In this document: positions 8,462 through 17,045 of the stretch, in pieces
How the letters are laid out: the number at the start of each line of letters is the position of its first letter
How positions within the stretch are numbered: position 1 is the first letter of the stretch
From: an uncultured Trichormus sp.
GTDB lineage: Bacteria > Cyanobacteriota > Cyanobacteriia > Cyanobacteriales > Nostocaceae
DNA: 34,800 nucleotides
Reading direction: 5' to 3'
Assembly (NCBI GenBank): GCA_936914905.1
Contig: CAKZGI010000349.1
Location: forward strand, 1-34,800
Notes under the pieces: generated by a model
The model's database searches: none
What the model saw: only the letters and a program-made list of their open reading frames with translations
Told to the model about the DNA's origin: nothing
Position numbers and translations under genes: made by a program

Positions 8462-9496
8462 ATGCTTTACCCTGTTGTTTGGAAAAATAACTCAGTTTTA
8501 CTAATTGACCAAACCCGCTTACCAAATGAGTATGCTGTGGTAGAAATTCACCGCAGTGAAGACATGGCGGAAGCAATCAGAACTATGATTGTTAGAGGTG
8601 CGCCGGCGATTGGTGTAGCTGCGGCTTATGGTATATATTTGGGTGCAAGGGAAATTGAAAATAGCGACAGACAAGAGTTTTTTAGCCGTTTAGAAAAAGT
8701 TGCCCAGTTATTCCGTTCTACCCGTACCACAGCAGTAAACTTATTTTGGGCTATAGGTAGAATGATGCAAACTGCCTATGAAAGTTTAGGAACAATCGCA
8801 GAAATTAAACAAATTCTCCTAGAAACTGCCCAAACTATCAACGCTGAAGATATCCAAACCTGTCAACAAATAGGTGATCATGGTTTAGAAGCTTTACCGA
8901 AAAGTCCCGAAAAATTAACCATACTTACTCACTGTAACGCCGGTGCTTTAGCAACTGCTGGTTATGGTACTGCATTGGGTGTAGTGCGTTCCGCTTGGAG
9001 AGAAGGAAGATTAACACGAGTATTTGCAGATGAAACTCGTCCCCGTTTACAAGGTGCAAAACTCACCGCTTGGGAATGTGTACAAGAAGGAATTCCTGTT
9101 AGAGTTATTACTGATAATATGGCCGCACACTGCATGAAACAAGGTTTCATTGATGCAGTTGTGGTCGGTGCTGATAGAATTGCTGCAAATGGGGACGCTG
9201 CTAATAAAATCGGTACTTACAGTTTAGCAATTGTTGCTAAGGCCCATAATATTCCGTTCTTCATTGCTGCACCTATTTCTACCATTGATTTTGCTTTAGC
9301 TGAAGGTAGTCGAATTCCCATTGAAGAACGTCATCCAGCAGAAATTTATCAACTTGGTAACACTATTCTTACACCTTCAGGAGTGGAATTTTATAACCCT
9401 GCTTTTGATGTCACTCCCGCAGACTTAATTACAGCCATTATTACAGAAAATGGTGCTTTTGCTCCTGGTGATTTGGTTAAATCTCAGTTAAAATAA
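8462..9496 (+). CDS. mtnA: S-methyl-5-thioribose-1-phosphate isomerase
   Basis: Methionine salvage enzyme that converts 5-methylthioribose-1-phosphate to methylthioribulose-1-phosphate. From ATG 8462 the product has 344 residues, the normal length. It shows the family core: [17 protein letters not shown] (41-57), the catalytic Cys in [12 protein letters not shown] (Cys158) and the catalytic Asp in [10 protein letters not shown] (Asp238). This matches the Cys160/Asp240 pair known for the Bacillus enzyme. An in-frame GTG at 8348, with AGGAG just before it, would add 38 residues, but these are encoded by the heptamer array and look unlike protein, so ATG 8462 is preferred. There is no clear Shine-Dalgarno before it. 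metH, further right, is a methionine-cycle gene but is not linked. Confidence 0.93.
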   Translation: MLYPVVWKNNSVLLIDQTRLPNEYAVVEIHRSEDMAEAIRTMIVRGAPAIGVAAAYGIYLGAREIENSDRQEFFSRLEKVAQLFRSTRTTAVNLFWAIGRMMQTAYESLGTIAEIKQILLETAQTINAEDIQTCQQIGDHGLEALPKSPEKLTILTHCNAGALATAGYGTALGVVRSAWREGRLTRVFADETRPRLQGAKLTAWECVQEGIPVRVITDNMAAHCMKQGFIDAVVVGADRIAANGDAANKIGTYSLAIVAKAHNIPFFIAAPISTIDFALAEGSRIPIEERHPAEIYQLGNTILTPSGVEFYNPAFDVTPADLITAIITENGAFAPGDLVKSQLK

Positions 9497-9921
9497 GGAG
9501 TTTAAATTAAAAGCTAATGGAAAATTTAATTCCTACAATTTATTTAGTTCTTTCCTGCATCTCGCCTGTTAGTTGTAGTAATTCACCAAATAGGACAATA
9601 CAAGCACAATCTACTAATACTTTAGTACAGTCTCAACCGGAAACTTCCCCAGAATCTGTAACAGAAAGTCCAGGTAGAACAGAAACGAATATTGAGACAG
9701 AATCTGCTTCTTCAAACATTAATAATATGACTGAAAAAAATGTAAAACCCACCAGAAAATTACCAAAACAGCCACAAACTGGGACGGTTAAAGAATTACT
9801 GAATAGTGATTTACTATGTTATGTCACCTTAGTAGATAAAAAAGATGTTGAAAATTGAGTTGGTGCAAGTTTTGATATTTGTGCAGAAGAAGGAAAATTC
9901 TTAAATAAGCCAGTACGCGCT

Positions 9922-9943
9922 ATTTACACAATATTTACACAAT
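9922..9943 (+). repeat. Exact 11-bp tandem duplication
   Basis: ATTTACACAAT occurs at 9922-9932 and again at 9933-9943. It shifts the frame of the surrounding pseudogene and creates a TAG. Confidence 0.95.
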
Positions 9944-10040
9944 AGAATCAGTAAGTGACTGTCAAAGTTCTGAAGCATGTGGAAAAACTCGGCAAGAATA
10001 TATATTTACCAAAATGGAAGTTTTAGAAGAAAAAAAATCA

Positions 10041-10068
10041 TCTAAACCTAAAACTCTAAACCTAAAAC
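10041..10068 (+). repeat. Exact 14-bp tandem duplication
   Basis: TCTAAACCTAAAAC occurs at 10041-10054 and 10055-10068. It shifts the frame a second time in the same pseudogene. Deleting one copy restores a frame through to the stop at 10459. Confidence 0.95.
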
Positions 10069-10675
10069 TGTTACATCAGCAACCATGAGTTTGGGGAATG
10101 AGGTTGTCAGTCGAGAAATATCAGCAGAAAAATCTCAATCTGCAAATAATAAAACCCAAACTATAAGTAATCGTGAATGCAGAATTACAACAGATGATCA
10201 CAACTCTTGGACGGGAGTTAATAATACAGGAAATATTAGTTCTAAAGGATGTGATGTAAAAGGTAAATGTATTGAACTAACAGGGGGTAAAATTTTCTGT
10301 CGAGATGGTCAATATGTTACAGGGTGGATAAATGGAGATTATATCTACATCTTAGAACAACCAATTACAGAAGACGGAAATGCTGAATCAACCCTGATCG
10401 TGAAAAAAGGTGATACGGAAATTCTTAAATCTACACGATTGAAAGCTGGTTACAGGTGATAATTGAAAGTTAACAGGGTGGGAATTCAGTTTTTGACACT
10501 CCCCAACTTAAAGATGTAGGGATTCTTGGTTCAGCGAGTGCACTTAGAATAAACGTATTGCGGTGAGTGATCGCCATGACTTTTAGATTGATTCAATCTC
10601 CTCCTTTCCATACCCTATGGAAGGCTACGCCTACGTAATGAAAATTGGGCATTTTTTACTTGAAAAACTCTAAGA

Positions 10676-10715
10676 AACCTCTTGCAGAATTATTTTTATG
10701 TTAAGGTATAGGCTT
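10676..10715. repeat. Possible diverged end of the AGACCTCTTGCA MITE family
   Basis: AACCTCTTGCAGAATTATTT and the following AT-rich bases resemble the end of the element at 23200-23366. I could not find a matching opposite end within 300 bp, so this is at best a solo remnant. Confidence 0.35.
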
Positions 10716-10797
10716 TTGGTTTAATGCCAATGAGTGGGATCTTTGAGAAAGGCGATACGTTACGAAGTAGAAACAGCAAGATTTTAGTTGTTAAGGT

Positions 10798-10872
10798 CAA
10801 GCACTGCATTGGGCGGGTTTCCGGACTTGTTAGCGAAGCTCCTCAGAAAGAGGCAGCCAATAGCAGTGCAGT
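10798..10872 (+). ncRNA. Candidate structured RNA (strong hairpin) in a gene-free stretch
   Basis: The 10460-11133 interval has no coding region I can support but is rich in stems. GCACTGC (10801-10807) pairs with GCAGTGC (10863-10869), and ATTGG (10808-10812) pairs with CCAAT (10857-10861) around one bulged A. Inside, GCT-CCTC (10838-10844) pairs with GAGG-C-AGC (10850-10857) around an AGAAA loop, and CGGGTTTCCG can form a smaller stem. More stems follow at 10887-10930 (AGCAA/TTGCT, AAGGG/CCCTT) and 10957-10970 (GGCGTTTACGCC). A terminator-like hairpin lies at 10985-11002. It could be an independent small RNA (a 6S-like RNA is one possibility) or the 5' leader of the DUF4330 gene. It is not a tRNA, tmRNA or RNase P RNA as far as I can tell. 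Confidence 0.4.
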
Positions 10873-10937
10873 GTTTGCATATTAGGCAGCAAAAGGGCGT
10901 TTAGACAGGTTAATTACCCTTCCCTGTTGCTTTCTAC

Positions 10938-10943
10938 TATAAT
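10938..10943 (+). promoter_or_regulatory. Possible -10 box (TATAAT) ahead of the DUF4330 gene
   Basis: A perfect TATAAT lies 190 bp upstream of ATG 11134. I see no good -35 at 16-18 bp spacing, so it is only suggestive. If used, the hairpins at 10957-11002 would be in the leader of the DUF4330 mRNA. Confidence 0.3.
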
Positions 10944-10984
10944 CATTAAACCACTGAGGCGTTTACGCCTTAATTGGCTTTCAT

Positions 10985-11002
10985 CCCTGCTATCAGGGTT
11001 TT
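10985..11002 (+). terminator. Terminator-like hairpin with T-run
   Basis: CCCTG (10985-10989), loop CTAT, CAGGG (10994-10998), then TTTT. The stem is short and the T-run is only four bases. It could end a transcript coming from the structured stretch upstream. Confidence 0.45.
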
Positions 11003-11133
11003 CAGCCTATTTTCTCATCAACTATAAATTCACACACGTGATAAACGTTCGCATAACTGCACTGTCTAGGTGTTTTGAGTTATTACCAAATAAAGCCTGA
11101 GTTTACTTCACTTTAAATTTCCAAAAACTTGTT

Positions 11134-11667
11134 ATGCCTATTTTAGATTCCCAAGGTCGCTTATTCGGCAAAATCAACTTACTCGATTTAGGTGCTGCGC
11201 TGGTAATCTTGCTAGTGATAATTGGTATCTTTATCTTTCCCGGAACTTCCGGTTCTGTAGCTCAAGTCGGTACAAAAACACTACCTATAGAAGTAGACTT
11301 AGTAGTGCGTGGTTTAAACATCCGCGATCCTGAACAATTATTTCAACAAGGATTTAGCAAAGGCGGTAAAACAAATGTCATTATCCGCAATCAACCCTAT
11401 GGTCAAATAGGAATTAAATCCATTCAACAACTAGAAAGGACTATTACTGTTCCTCAACCAGATGGTTCAGTTAAAGAATTAATAGATCCTAGAGTAAATA
11501 ATTTTAGTACAGATTTTCTCTTGACTTTAGAAGGAAAAGCTCAAGTTACCGACAACGGGCCAGTTCTAGGTAATAGTAAAGTAAAAATCGGGATGCCTTT
11601 TGAATTGGAAGGTTTTAACTATAACTTCAACGCTTCCGTAATTGATATTCGCTTAAAAGATAAATAG
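11134..11667 (+). CDS. DUF4330 domain membrane-anchored protein
   Basis: The 177-residue product begins MPILDSQGRLFGKINLLDLG, then one transmembrane segment (about residues 18-37, ALVILLVIIGIFIFP). A soluble beta-rich domain follows that would face the periplasm or thylakoid lumen. This start and layout match the cyanobacterial DUF4330 family, whose function is not known. No cysteines or obvious catalytic residues are visible. The gene stands alone, converging on the alpha/beta-hydrolase gene across a perfect palindrome. Its long upstream stretch with stable hairpins may be a leader. Confidence 0.85.
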   Translation: MPILDSQGRLFGKINLLDLGAALVILLVIIGIFIFPGTSGSVAQVGTKTLPIEVDLVVRGLNIRDPEQLFQQGFSKGGKTNVIIRNQPYGQIGIKSIQQLERTITVPQPDGSVKELIDPRVNNFSTDFLLTLEGKAQVTDNGPVLGNSKVKIGMPFELEGFNYNFNASVIDIRLKDK

Positions 11668-11673
11668 TATTTT

Positions 11674-11711
11674 GGTAATGGGTAATTGGTAATTACCAAT
11701 TACCCATTACC
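11674..11711. repeat. Perfect 38-bp palindrome between convergent genes
   Basis: Both strands read GGTAATGGGTAATTGGTAA followed by its complement, with no mismatch across 38 bp (centre between 11692 and 11693). It consists of the genome's GGTAATT short repeat units placed head to head. It lies between two convergent stop codons and would form a strong stem in either transcript, though it has no U-run. Confidence 0.9.
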
Positions 11712-11728
11712 CAGTCCCCGATGCCCAA

Positions 11729-12625
11729 TTACACATTTAACAAGGTTAAAAACTTACGAATTAATCCAATTGTTACCGCCGGTAATTCTAATTGTGGTGT
11801 TAATCCCACATTTTCCAAAGATTGAAAATATCGAATAGCTTGGGGATTAATTTCCGCAAATCGCCGACCAATTTCTGGAGGAGTAAATTGTGATTTCTGT
11901 CCCCAAATAATAGCAGTGGGAGTTGTTAACTCTTGAATGTAAACAGACAAATCAAAGCACAAATCTCCACGGACAAAAGATAGTGCTGCATATTCAGCAT
12001 TCGGTTGCTGGGCAGATTGTAAATAGGCATCTACTATCTCTTGATAGACTCGATTAGAGTAGGCAAATTGTCGCTGCTCTAAAAAACTGCGAATCCCCGC
12101 ATCAGTAGCAATTCCCGTACTATACAGTAACCTATCAACCAAAGGCACGCTAACTAACTGGGCAAAAAAACTGCGGGAGTAGTCTTGCCCAAAATCCGAA
12201 AGTCCTGCTGGACTAACTAGAACTAAAGACTTAAATAAATCTGGATCGGAAATTGCGACTCTAATGACAAACGCCGCCGTCAGAGAAGAGGCTACAACCA
12301 TCACTCTCCCTGTGCAGGTTTGTTCAATAAACTCCCGAATTGTGGTTAAATAATCCTCAATTTTGTAATTGCGTTGTGGATGTTCAGACCCACCCCAACC
12401 AATTAAATCTGGTGCAATCACCCGATATTCAGCCGCAAAAGCAGGAAATACTTTCGACCATTCATAACTAGAAGACCCACCACCAAAACCATGCAAAAAC
12501 AGCAAAGTTTCCCTATCAGGTTTTGTACTTTCATCCTGCCAAGGTGAGTCAGTAGCAGTATGGTATACCATCTTACCCAACGAGGTATTGATTAAGCGTT
12601 GCTCAAATCCTAGTAATTGCAACAT
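11729..12625 (-). CDS. Alpha/beta hydrolase-fold protein with atypical nucleophile elbow
   Basis: A 298-residue cytosolic alpha/beta-hydrolase-fold protein of unknown substrate. The oxyanion-hole motif LHGFGGG (44-50) and the strand APDLIGWGGS (71-80) are typical. At the nucleophile elbow the sequence is VASSLTAAF (111-119), so the canonical G-x-S-x-G is A-S-S-L-T with Ser114 in the nucleophile place. Near the C-terminus, where the catalytic His usually sits (G-H-x-P-x-L-E), it reads GLTPQLE (274-280). The gene may encode a protein with changed or lost catalysis, or use another His. The rest is intact and full length, which argues against random decay. Confidence 0.85.
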   Translation of the reverse strand: MLQLLGFEQRLINTSLGKMVYHTATDSPWQDESTKPDRETLLFLHGFGGGSSSYEWSKVFPAFAAEYRVIAPDLIGWGGSEHPQRNYKIEDYLTTIREFIEQTCTGRVMVVASSLTAAFVIRVAISDPDLFKSLVLVSPAGLSDFGQDYSRSFFAQLVSVPLVDRLLYSTGIATDAGIRSFLEQRQFAYSNRVYQEIVDAYLQSAQQPNAEYAALSFVRGDLCFDLSVYIQELTTPTAIIWGQKSQFTPPEIGRRFAEINPQAIRYFQSLENVGLTPQLELPAVTIGLIRKFLTLLNV

Positions 12626-12889
12626 AAGTATTCTTTGTGATTCTTTTGACTAGAGAGTATTTTTAGCACTCAGGTTGCACCAAAGTGCTGACTGATTCCG
12701 CTAAACTCCTCACTCTTATTGATTATCAGCCAACTAACCACAACAGAACTTCTGACTCTTGTTAGATTAAGGAAATATAAAATTACGAAATGACTTATAA
12801 AGATTTTGTGTTGATTTTTTAATCAAACAGATAAATTATGTTGAAACTACCAGGGAATAAAGTTTTTTGATAGGATTGGATATAACAAT

Positions 12890-12919
12890 ACTAATGGATA
12901 CCTAACTAATGGATACCTA
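12890..12919. repeat. Exact 15-bp tandem duplication in a gene-poor stretch
   Basis: ACTAATGGATACCTA occurs at 12890-12904 and again at 12905-12919. The surrounding 12626-13066 interval carries no gene I can support. Upstream of the hydrolase start (12625) it should hold that gene's promoter, but I see no convincing boxes. Confidence 0.9.
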
Positions 12920-13066
12920 TGTGGTTTTTATGGTAGCCTAACAGAAAAATCACCCTTAACTCTGAGCGTTAAAGATAGCTGGAAAGCTGAAATAAATCGG
13001 CATTACTGATTCTATTTGTATATGCTAAAACAAGAGCTATTTTATTGACGTGGTTACTGTCTAAAA

Positions 13067-13234
13067 ATGGTAAAGCTGGGTGTGATGGTAAATCAAGCTA
13101 CTCTTCAATTAGAACAAGTACAAAAGCTGGAAAAGGCTAACCAGCTTGATAGCTCTGATTTACCTAACCAAATTATTACTTCTGTAGGGCAGGATCTGTT
13201 TGATCTATTTGGTGAAGATTTTTATGAGGACTAA
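13067..13234 (+). CDS. Possible small acidic protein, 55 residues
   Basis: ATG 13067 (or ATG 13085 six codons later) opens a frame ending at TAA 13232. It begins MVKLGVMVNQATLQLEQVQK, has an amphipathic Gln/Glu/Leu stretch and an acidic, aromatic tail (QDLFDLFGEDFYED). Composition and codon use look protein-like. I do not recognise it. It is immediately followed in the same frame by the pseudogene at 13262-13705, so it may instead be a surviving N-terminal piece of some larger broken gene. There is no strong Shine-Dalgarno. Confidence 0.4.
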   Translation: MVKLGVMVNQATLQLEQVQKLEKANQLDSSDLPNQIITSVGQDLFDLFGEDFYED

Positions 13235-13261
13235 GTAATTTTACTTATATCTATTCGTTTA

Positions 13262-13705
13262 AATTTTGATCATTTGAGATCTTATAAAAGAGTAGACACC
13301 CAATTTAAACGATAGGGCATTATTTTTAATAATTGTTTAGCTGTACAACCGTCAAATCCAGCTTTTCCAAGCCACTCAGGACTAAACCTTTTAATAGGAT
13401 CTCCCAAAAACGGATTGTTAGAAGTTGTTTTCTTACGTCCTGTTAACTGGGTTAGTGCCTTAGTGACTAGCTCACAGCGATTGGTTGTTGATGCCTACGA
13501 CGAAGATGATAAATTACTGGATAAATCAGTTCTCCCTGCTGGTAATGTTGTAAATTCTGGGTCGGACATACCTCCAAATACTATGCTATCTGTAACAGCA
13601 AATTACATTCAAAAAGTGAGCTTCTGTTGTTTTGATGGCCACTTCACCCTTAATGAATTTAAGTTTTGTTGTTCTAACTCACTAAAAGTAGGGTGTGGGG
13701 TGTAG
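13262..13705 (+). pseudogene. Remnant of a secreted, beta-rich protein of unknown function
   Basis: One frame reads FDHLRSYKRVDTQFKR, a TAG stop (13313-13315), then GIIFNNCLAVQPSNPAF and on through GSPKNGLLEVVFLRPVNWVS, TSSQRLVVDAYDEDDKLL and VSFCCFDGHFTLNEFKF. This has the character of an exported galactose-binding-like beta-sandwich, but I cannot name the family. No start codon or signal peptide remains upstream, so it is a truncated and interrupted gene. The 96-residue open piece from TTG 13415 is only part of it. Its last residues run into AGGGTGTGGGGTGTAGGG, which looks intergenic. Confidence 0.6.
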
Positions 13706-13961
13706 GGAAAGATAGTTTTTCCCACACCATAAAAAGTACAAAGCCGAGATCCTTCACTTCGTTCAGGACACCTCGTGATTTATTGATGGAGAAGAAAATG
13801 TAGTTCGAGACGCGCGATACCAGAAATACAATGTCCTGATTTGAACCCTGATTTTAATTATGGGGTTCCCCACACCTCTGTAATCTGAGCAGTTAAATTA
13901 GGGAATAGTGAAGAGACTGATAACTGATTAAGTAGTTTTGTAGTCAAATAGGTAAAAAATT

Positions 13962-14678
13962 GTGGTACAGGCCTCGTCTTCTTGGCGGCAATTAATTAAC
14001 CAGTTTCCACAGATCAAGATAGGAAGCCCAAGGCAGCGAAATTTAAAGGGTTTTTTTGAACCAGGAAGTATTCTTGGCTTCTTGACAATCATCGTTGCTA
14101 TGCTGTTTTGGAACTGGAAGTTGTTGTTAGCACTTGCTGTTGGTATTGTAGTAATGCTTGTGTCTTACTCAATACCTAAGTGGAACTGGCAACTAAGTTG
14201 GTTAGAAATACGCAGGTTTTTAAATAGTGCCAATAGTCGGTTGGCTTTAGCTGTTACCAGTGGTGGTATTGCGACTGTTATTAGTTATATAGCTGCTGAA
14301 ATCTGGGTTTATTCCCCAAGTTATTGGCTGGCTGTTGCAACTATTGTCCAAGGTGTGGGCACGTTGCTAACTTTAATTTTGTTGGTTTGGCAAATTTTCA
14401 GCCTTCAGGGAAATCGAGAGGAAGAATCTTTTGACCAGTTGTTGAACAATTTAACAGAAACAGATTCATTAAAGCGTTTGGTTGCTGTGCATCAATTGGC
14501 TAAATTTAGCACTCGTAAACAACTTAATCTTTCAGTACAGAAAGAAGTTGTTGAATGTTTAGGACTTCTATTGAGTAGGGAAGAAGAAGCAGTAGTTCGA
14601 GAAGCGGCCTTAAATAGTTTACAAACGTTGGATGCATTGCAAATACTACTGGATAGTAGTAGCAAACCTCCTGTATGA
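13962..14678 (+). CDS. Four-helix membrane protein with helical-repeat C-terminal tail
   Basis: I do not recognise a named family. The 238-residue product starts at GTG 13962 with an AGG about 10 bp upstream. Hydrophobic segments at about 37-52, 53-69, 95-115 and 122-145 suggest four membrane helices. The cytosolic tail (150-238) is all alpha with repeated Leu spacing (LLNNLTETDSLKRLVAVHQL; ECLGLLLSREEEAVVREAAL), as in HEAT/armadillo repeats, which usually bind protein partners. It is convergent with tkt; the shared hairpin at 14689-14708 lies between them. A role as a membrane-tethered scaffold is an inference. Confidence 0.7.
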   Translation: MVQASSSWRQLINQFPQIKIGSPRQRNLKGFFEPGSILGFLTIIVAMLFWNWKLLLALAVGIVVMLVSYSIPKWNWQLSWLEIRRFLNSANSRLALAVTSGGIATVISYIAAEIWVYSPSYWLAVATIVQGVGTLLTLILLVWQIFSLQGNREEESFDQLLNNLTETDSLKRLVAVHQLAKFSTRKQLNLSVQKEVVECLGLLLSREEEAVVREAALNSLQTLDALQILLDSSSKPPV

Positions 14679-14680
14679 CT

Positions 14681-14708
14681 AAAAAAAAGGTGGGCCAAAT
14701 AGCCCACC
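14681..14708 (-). terminator. Rho-independent terminator of tkt
   Basis: On the minus strand a 7-bp stem GGTGGGC/GCCCACC (14702-14708 with 14689-14695, 6-base loop) is followed directly by eight T (complement of the A-run 14681-14688). It lies 32 bp after the tkt stop. For the plus-strand gene ending at 14678 the stem has no T-run. Confidence 0.85.
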
Positions 14709-14739
14709 CTAAAAAATAAAAGAAATAAACTATTGCTAA

Positions 14740-16752
14740 TTAACCCAATAATGCGATCGCTTTAGCTAATACATTATCAACAGTGAAGCCAAATTTCTCC
14801 ATACAAATACCACCAGGAGCAGAAGCACCAAAATGATCAATGCTAACAGTATCACCTTCAGTTCCAACATATTTATGCCAACCGAAACTGCTGGCAGCTT
14901 CTACAGAGAGACGCTTGGTGACTGCTTTAGGTAGAACAGACTCTTTGTAAGCAGCATCCTGGGCATCAAATAAATCTATGCAAGGCATGGAAACAACACG
15001 GACTTTCTTGCCTTGTGCTGTTAACTTTTCAGCAGCACTTACACACAGGCTTAATTCTGAACCAGTACCAATCAAGATGAGCTCAGGGGTACCAGCACAA
15101 TCGACAATAGTGTATGCTCCTTTCTTCACACCTTCAATTGATGTACCTGCTAAGTTAGGAACATTTTGACGAGTGAACGCCAACAGAGTAGAACCTTGTG
15201 CCTTAGACTTCTCAATTGCGACTGTGTAAGCTCCTGAACATTCGTTTCCGTCTGCGGGACGAATTACGCTTAAATCAGGAATAGCTCGCAGAGAAGCTAG
15301 TGTTTCAATGGGTTGGTGAGTGGGCCCATCTTCACCTTGTCCGATGGAATCGTGAGTCATCACCCAAATTGACCCAGCTTGAGATAAAGCGGCCAGACGA
15401 ATGGCAGCACGCATATAGTCGCTAAAAATGAGGAATGTTGCACCGTAGGGAATTAATCCCGAACCATGTAGCGCCATACCATTACAGATTGCGCCCATAG
15501 CATGTTCACGGACCCCAAAGTGAATGTTACGGTTTTGGTATTGTCCTTTTTGGAAGTCACCAAAACCCTTGATCTCGGTGAGGTTGGAGTGAGTTAAGTC
15601 AGCTGAACCACCGATTAATTCAGGTAAAACTGCTGCCAATTTATTCAGGCAGGTTTCTGAATGCTTACGGGTGGGTAGTGCTTTATCTTCTGTGGTGTAG
15701 GTGGGTAGAACTTTATCCCAACCTTCGGGTAATTTACCACTGATGAAACGTTCAAATTCAGCAGCTTCGGCGGGATACTTAGCTTTGTAGTCAGCTAAGG
15801 CTTTGTTCCAGTCACTTTCGTAATCGGCACCACGTTGTACTGCTTTGCGTGTGTGGTTGAGGACATTGCTGGGGATTTCAAATGGTGCATATTCCCAACC
15901 TAAGTTTTTACGAGTCAATGCTGTTTCATCTCCACCCAAAGCGGCACCGTGAATACCAGCGGTGTTTTGCTTGTTGGGAGAACCATAACCAATGGTGGTT
16001 GTTACCTTAATCATGGTGGGCTTGTCGGTGACAGCCTTGGCTGCTTCGACGGCTTTGGAGATTGCGTCTAAATCGGTGTTACCATCTGTAACGTGGAGGA
16101 CGTGCCAACCGTAAGCTTCAAATCGTTTGGAAACATCCTCTGTGAATGCTACATTTGTAGAACCATCAATTGAGATATGGTTATCGTCGTACAGAGCAAT
16201 CAGCTTACCTAAGCCATAGTGACCGGCTAAGGAAGCAGCTTCACCGGAAATACCTTCCATGTTGCAACCATCACCAAGAATTACATAAGTGTAGTGGTCT
16301 ACAATCTTGGCATCGGGTTTGTTGAATTTAGCGGCTAGATGTGCCTCAGCCATAGCCAAACCGACGGCGTTAGCGATACCTTGACCCAGTGGTCCAGTGG
16401 TTACTTCTACACCAGCGGTTTCAAAGTTTTCTGGATGTCCAGGAGTTCTAGAACCCCATTGCCGGAATTGTTTGATATCTTCGATGGTGACGCTATCGTA
16501 GCCTGTCAGGTACAGCATGGCATACTGCAACATACAGCCGTGACCAGCAGATAGGACAAAGCGATCACGGTTGAACCATTTGGGATTTTTGGGGTTATAG
16601 CGCATAAAGCGATCCCAAAGGACAAAAGCCATTGGAGCCGCCCCCATCGGCAGTCCGGGGTGTCCCGATTTGGATTTTTCTATGGCATCAACAGCCAAAA
16701 AGCGAATCGAGTTAATACAAAGTTCTTCGAGGGATTGGGTTGCAACAGCCAT
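14740..16752 (-). CDS. tkt: Transketolase
   Basis: Thiamine-diphosphate enzyme moving two-carbon units between sugar phosphates in the Calvin cycle and pentose-phosphate pathway. The 670-residue length is normal. Visible marks are the N-terminal SGHPGLPMG (His31, TPP/substrate site), the TPP motif GDGCNMEG (160-167) with DDNHISIDG following, HGAALGG (about 264), and the pyrimidine-binding domain with [14 protein letters not shown] and [17 protein letters not shown]. It lies 293 bp downstream of fabF on the same strand. The acpP-fabF-tkt order recurs in cyanobacteria (from memory). The gap suggests its own promoter, and a strong terminator follows. It is intact. Confidence 0.97.
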   Translation of the reverse strand: MAVATQSLEELCINSIRFLAVDAIEKSKSGHPGLPMGAAPMAFVLWDRFMRYNPKNPKWFNRDRFVLSAGHGCMLQYAMLYLTGYDSVTIEDIKQFRQWGSRTPGHPENFETAGVEVTTGPLGQGIANAVGLAMAEAHLAAKFNKPDAKIVDHYTYVILGDGCNMEGISGEAASLAGHYGLGKLIALYDDNHISIDGSTNVAFTEDVSKRFEAYGWHVLHVTDGNTDLDAISKAVEAAKAVTDKPTMIKVTTTIGYGSPNKQNTAGIHGAALGGDETALTRKNLGWEYAPFEIPSNVLNHTRKAVQRGADYESDWNKALADYKAKYPAEAAEFERFISGKLPEGWDKVLPTYTTEDKALPTRKHSETCLNKLAAVLPELIGGSADLTHSNLTEIKGFGDFQKGQYQNRNIHFGVREHAMGAICNGMALHGSGLIPYGATFLIFSDYMRAAIRLAALSQAGSIWVMTHDSIGQGEDGPTHQPIETLASLRAIPDLSVIRPADGNECSGAYTVAIEKSKAQGSTLLAFTRQNVPNLAGTSIEGVKKGAYTIVDCAGTPELILIGTGSELSLCVSAAEKLTAQGKKVRVVSMPCIDLFDAQDAAYKESVLPKAVTKRLSVEAASSFGWHKYVGTEGDTVSIDHFGASAPGGICMEKFGFTVDNVLAKAIALLG

Positions 16753-17045
16753 AATCTCTTGTTTTTAACGACGGGTTAGCACTCTTTGTAGCTTTCTAAT
16801 TCTGGGGTCATTATAAAGTGATCCCACCATTCTCATCATCCCATTCCTACTTCTAGATGGACAAGCGGGATCTTCTGAGTTTCTGGTGATGAATAGAGCT
16901 AATAATTGGGTCATGCCGAACCCTTGGTTCAGCTGGGAATGATAGTATATATAATACTTTCCGCAGGTTCACTTCAGGAGGCAGGGGCAGAAGGTTATTC
17001 TTTCCCTAGATCCCACAGAACACACCCCTACACCCCAAATTAGTA

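Larger units (their letters stand above)
9517..10459 (+). pseudogene. Exported/lipoprotein-like protein of unknown function, broken by a stop and two tandem duplications
   Basis: I do not recognise the family. The start at 9517 gives a short hydrophobic leader ending at CISPVSC (a weak lipobox or signal-peptide end), then a Ser/Thr/Glu/Pro-rich spacer and RKLPKQPQTGTVKELL. TGA at 9856-9858 follows KDVEN. Reading on, the frame is lost at an exact 11-bp duplication (9922-9943) and again at a 14-bp duplication (10041-10068). Removing both, and reading through the TGA, gives one continuous protein of about 305 residues. It ends in a Cys- and Gly-rich domain (10085-10459, with CRITTDDHNSWTGVNN and GKCIELTGGKIFCRDG). 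The C-terminal part is open as 124 residues but has lost its export signal. It follows mtnA by 20 bp, so it may once have been cotranscribed. Confidence 0.85.

Noticed and set aside
10676-10715. Complete third copy of the AGACCTCTTGCA MITE
   Set aside because: Only one end is recognisable and the rest diverges; kept as a low-confidence solo end.
10798-10872. tRNA, tmRNA or RNase P RNA
   Set aside because: No T-loop GTTCRANNC, CCA end, tmRNA tag frame or RNase P core sequence is seen; the folding is a single long hairpin.
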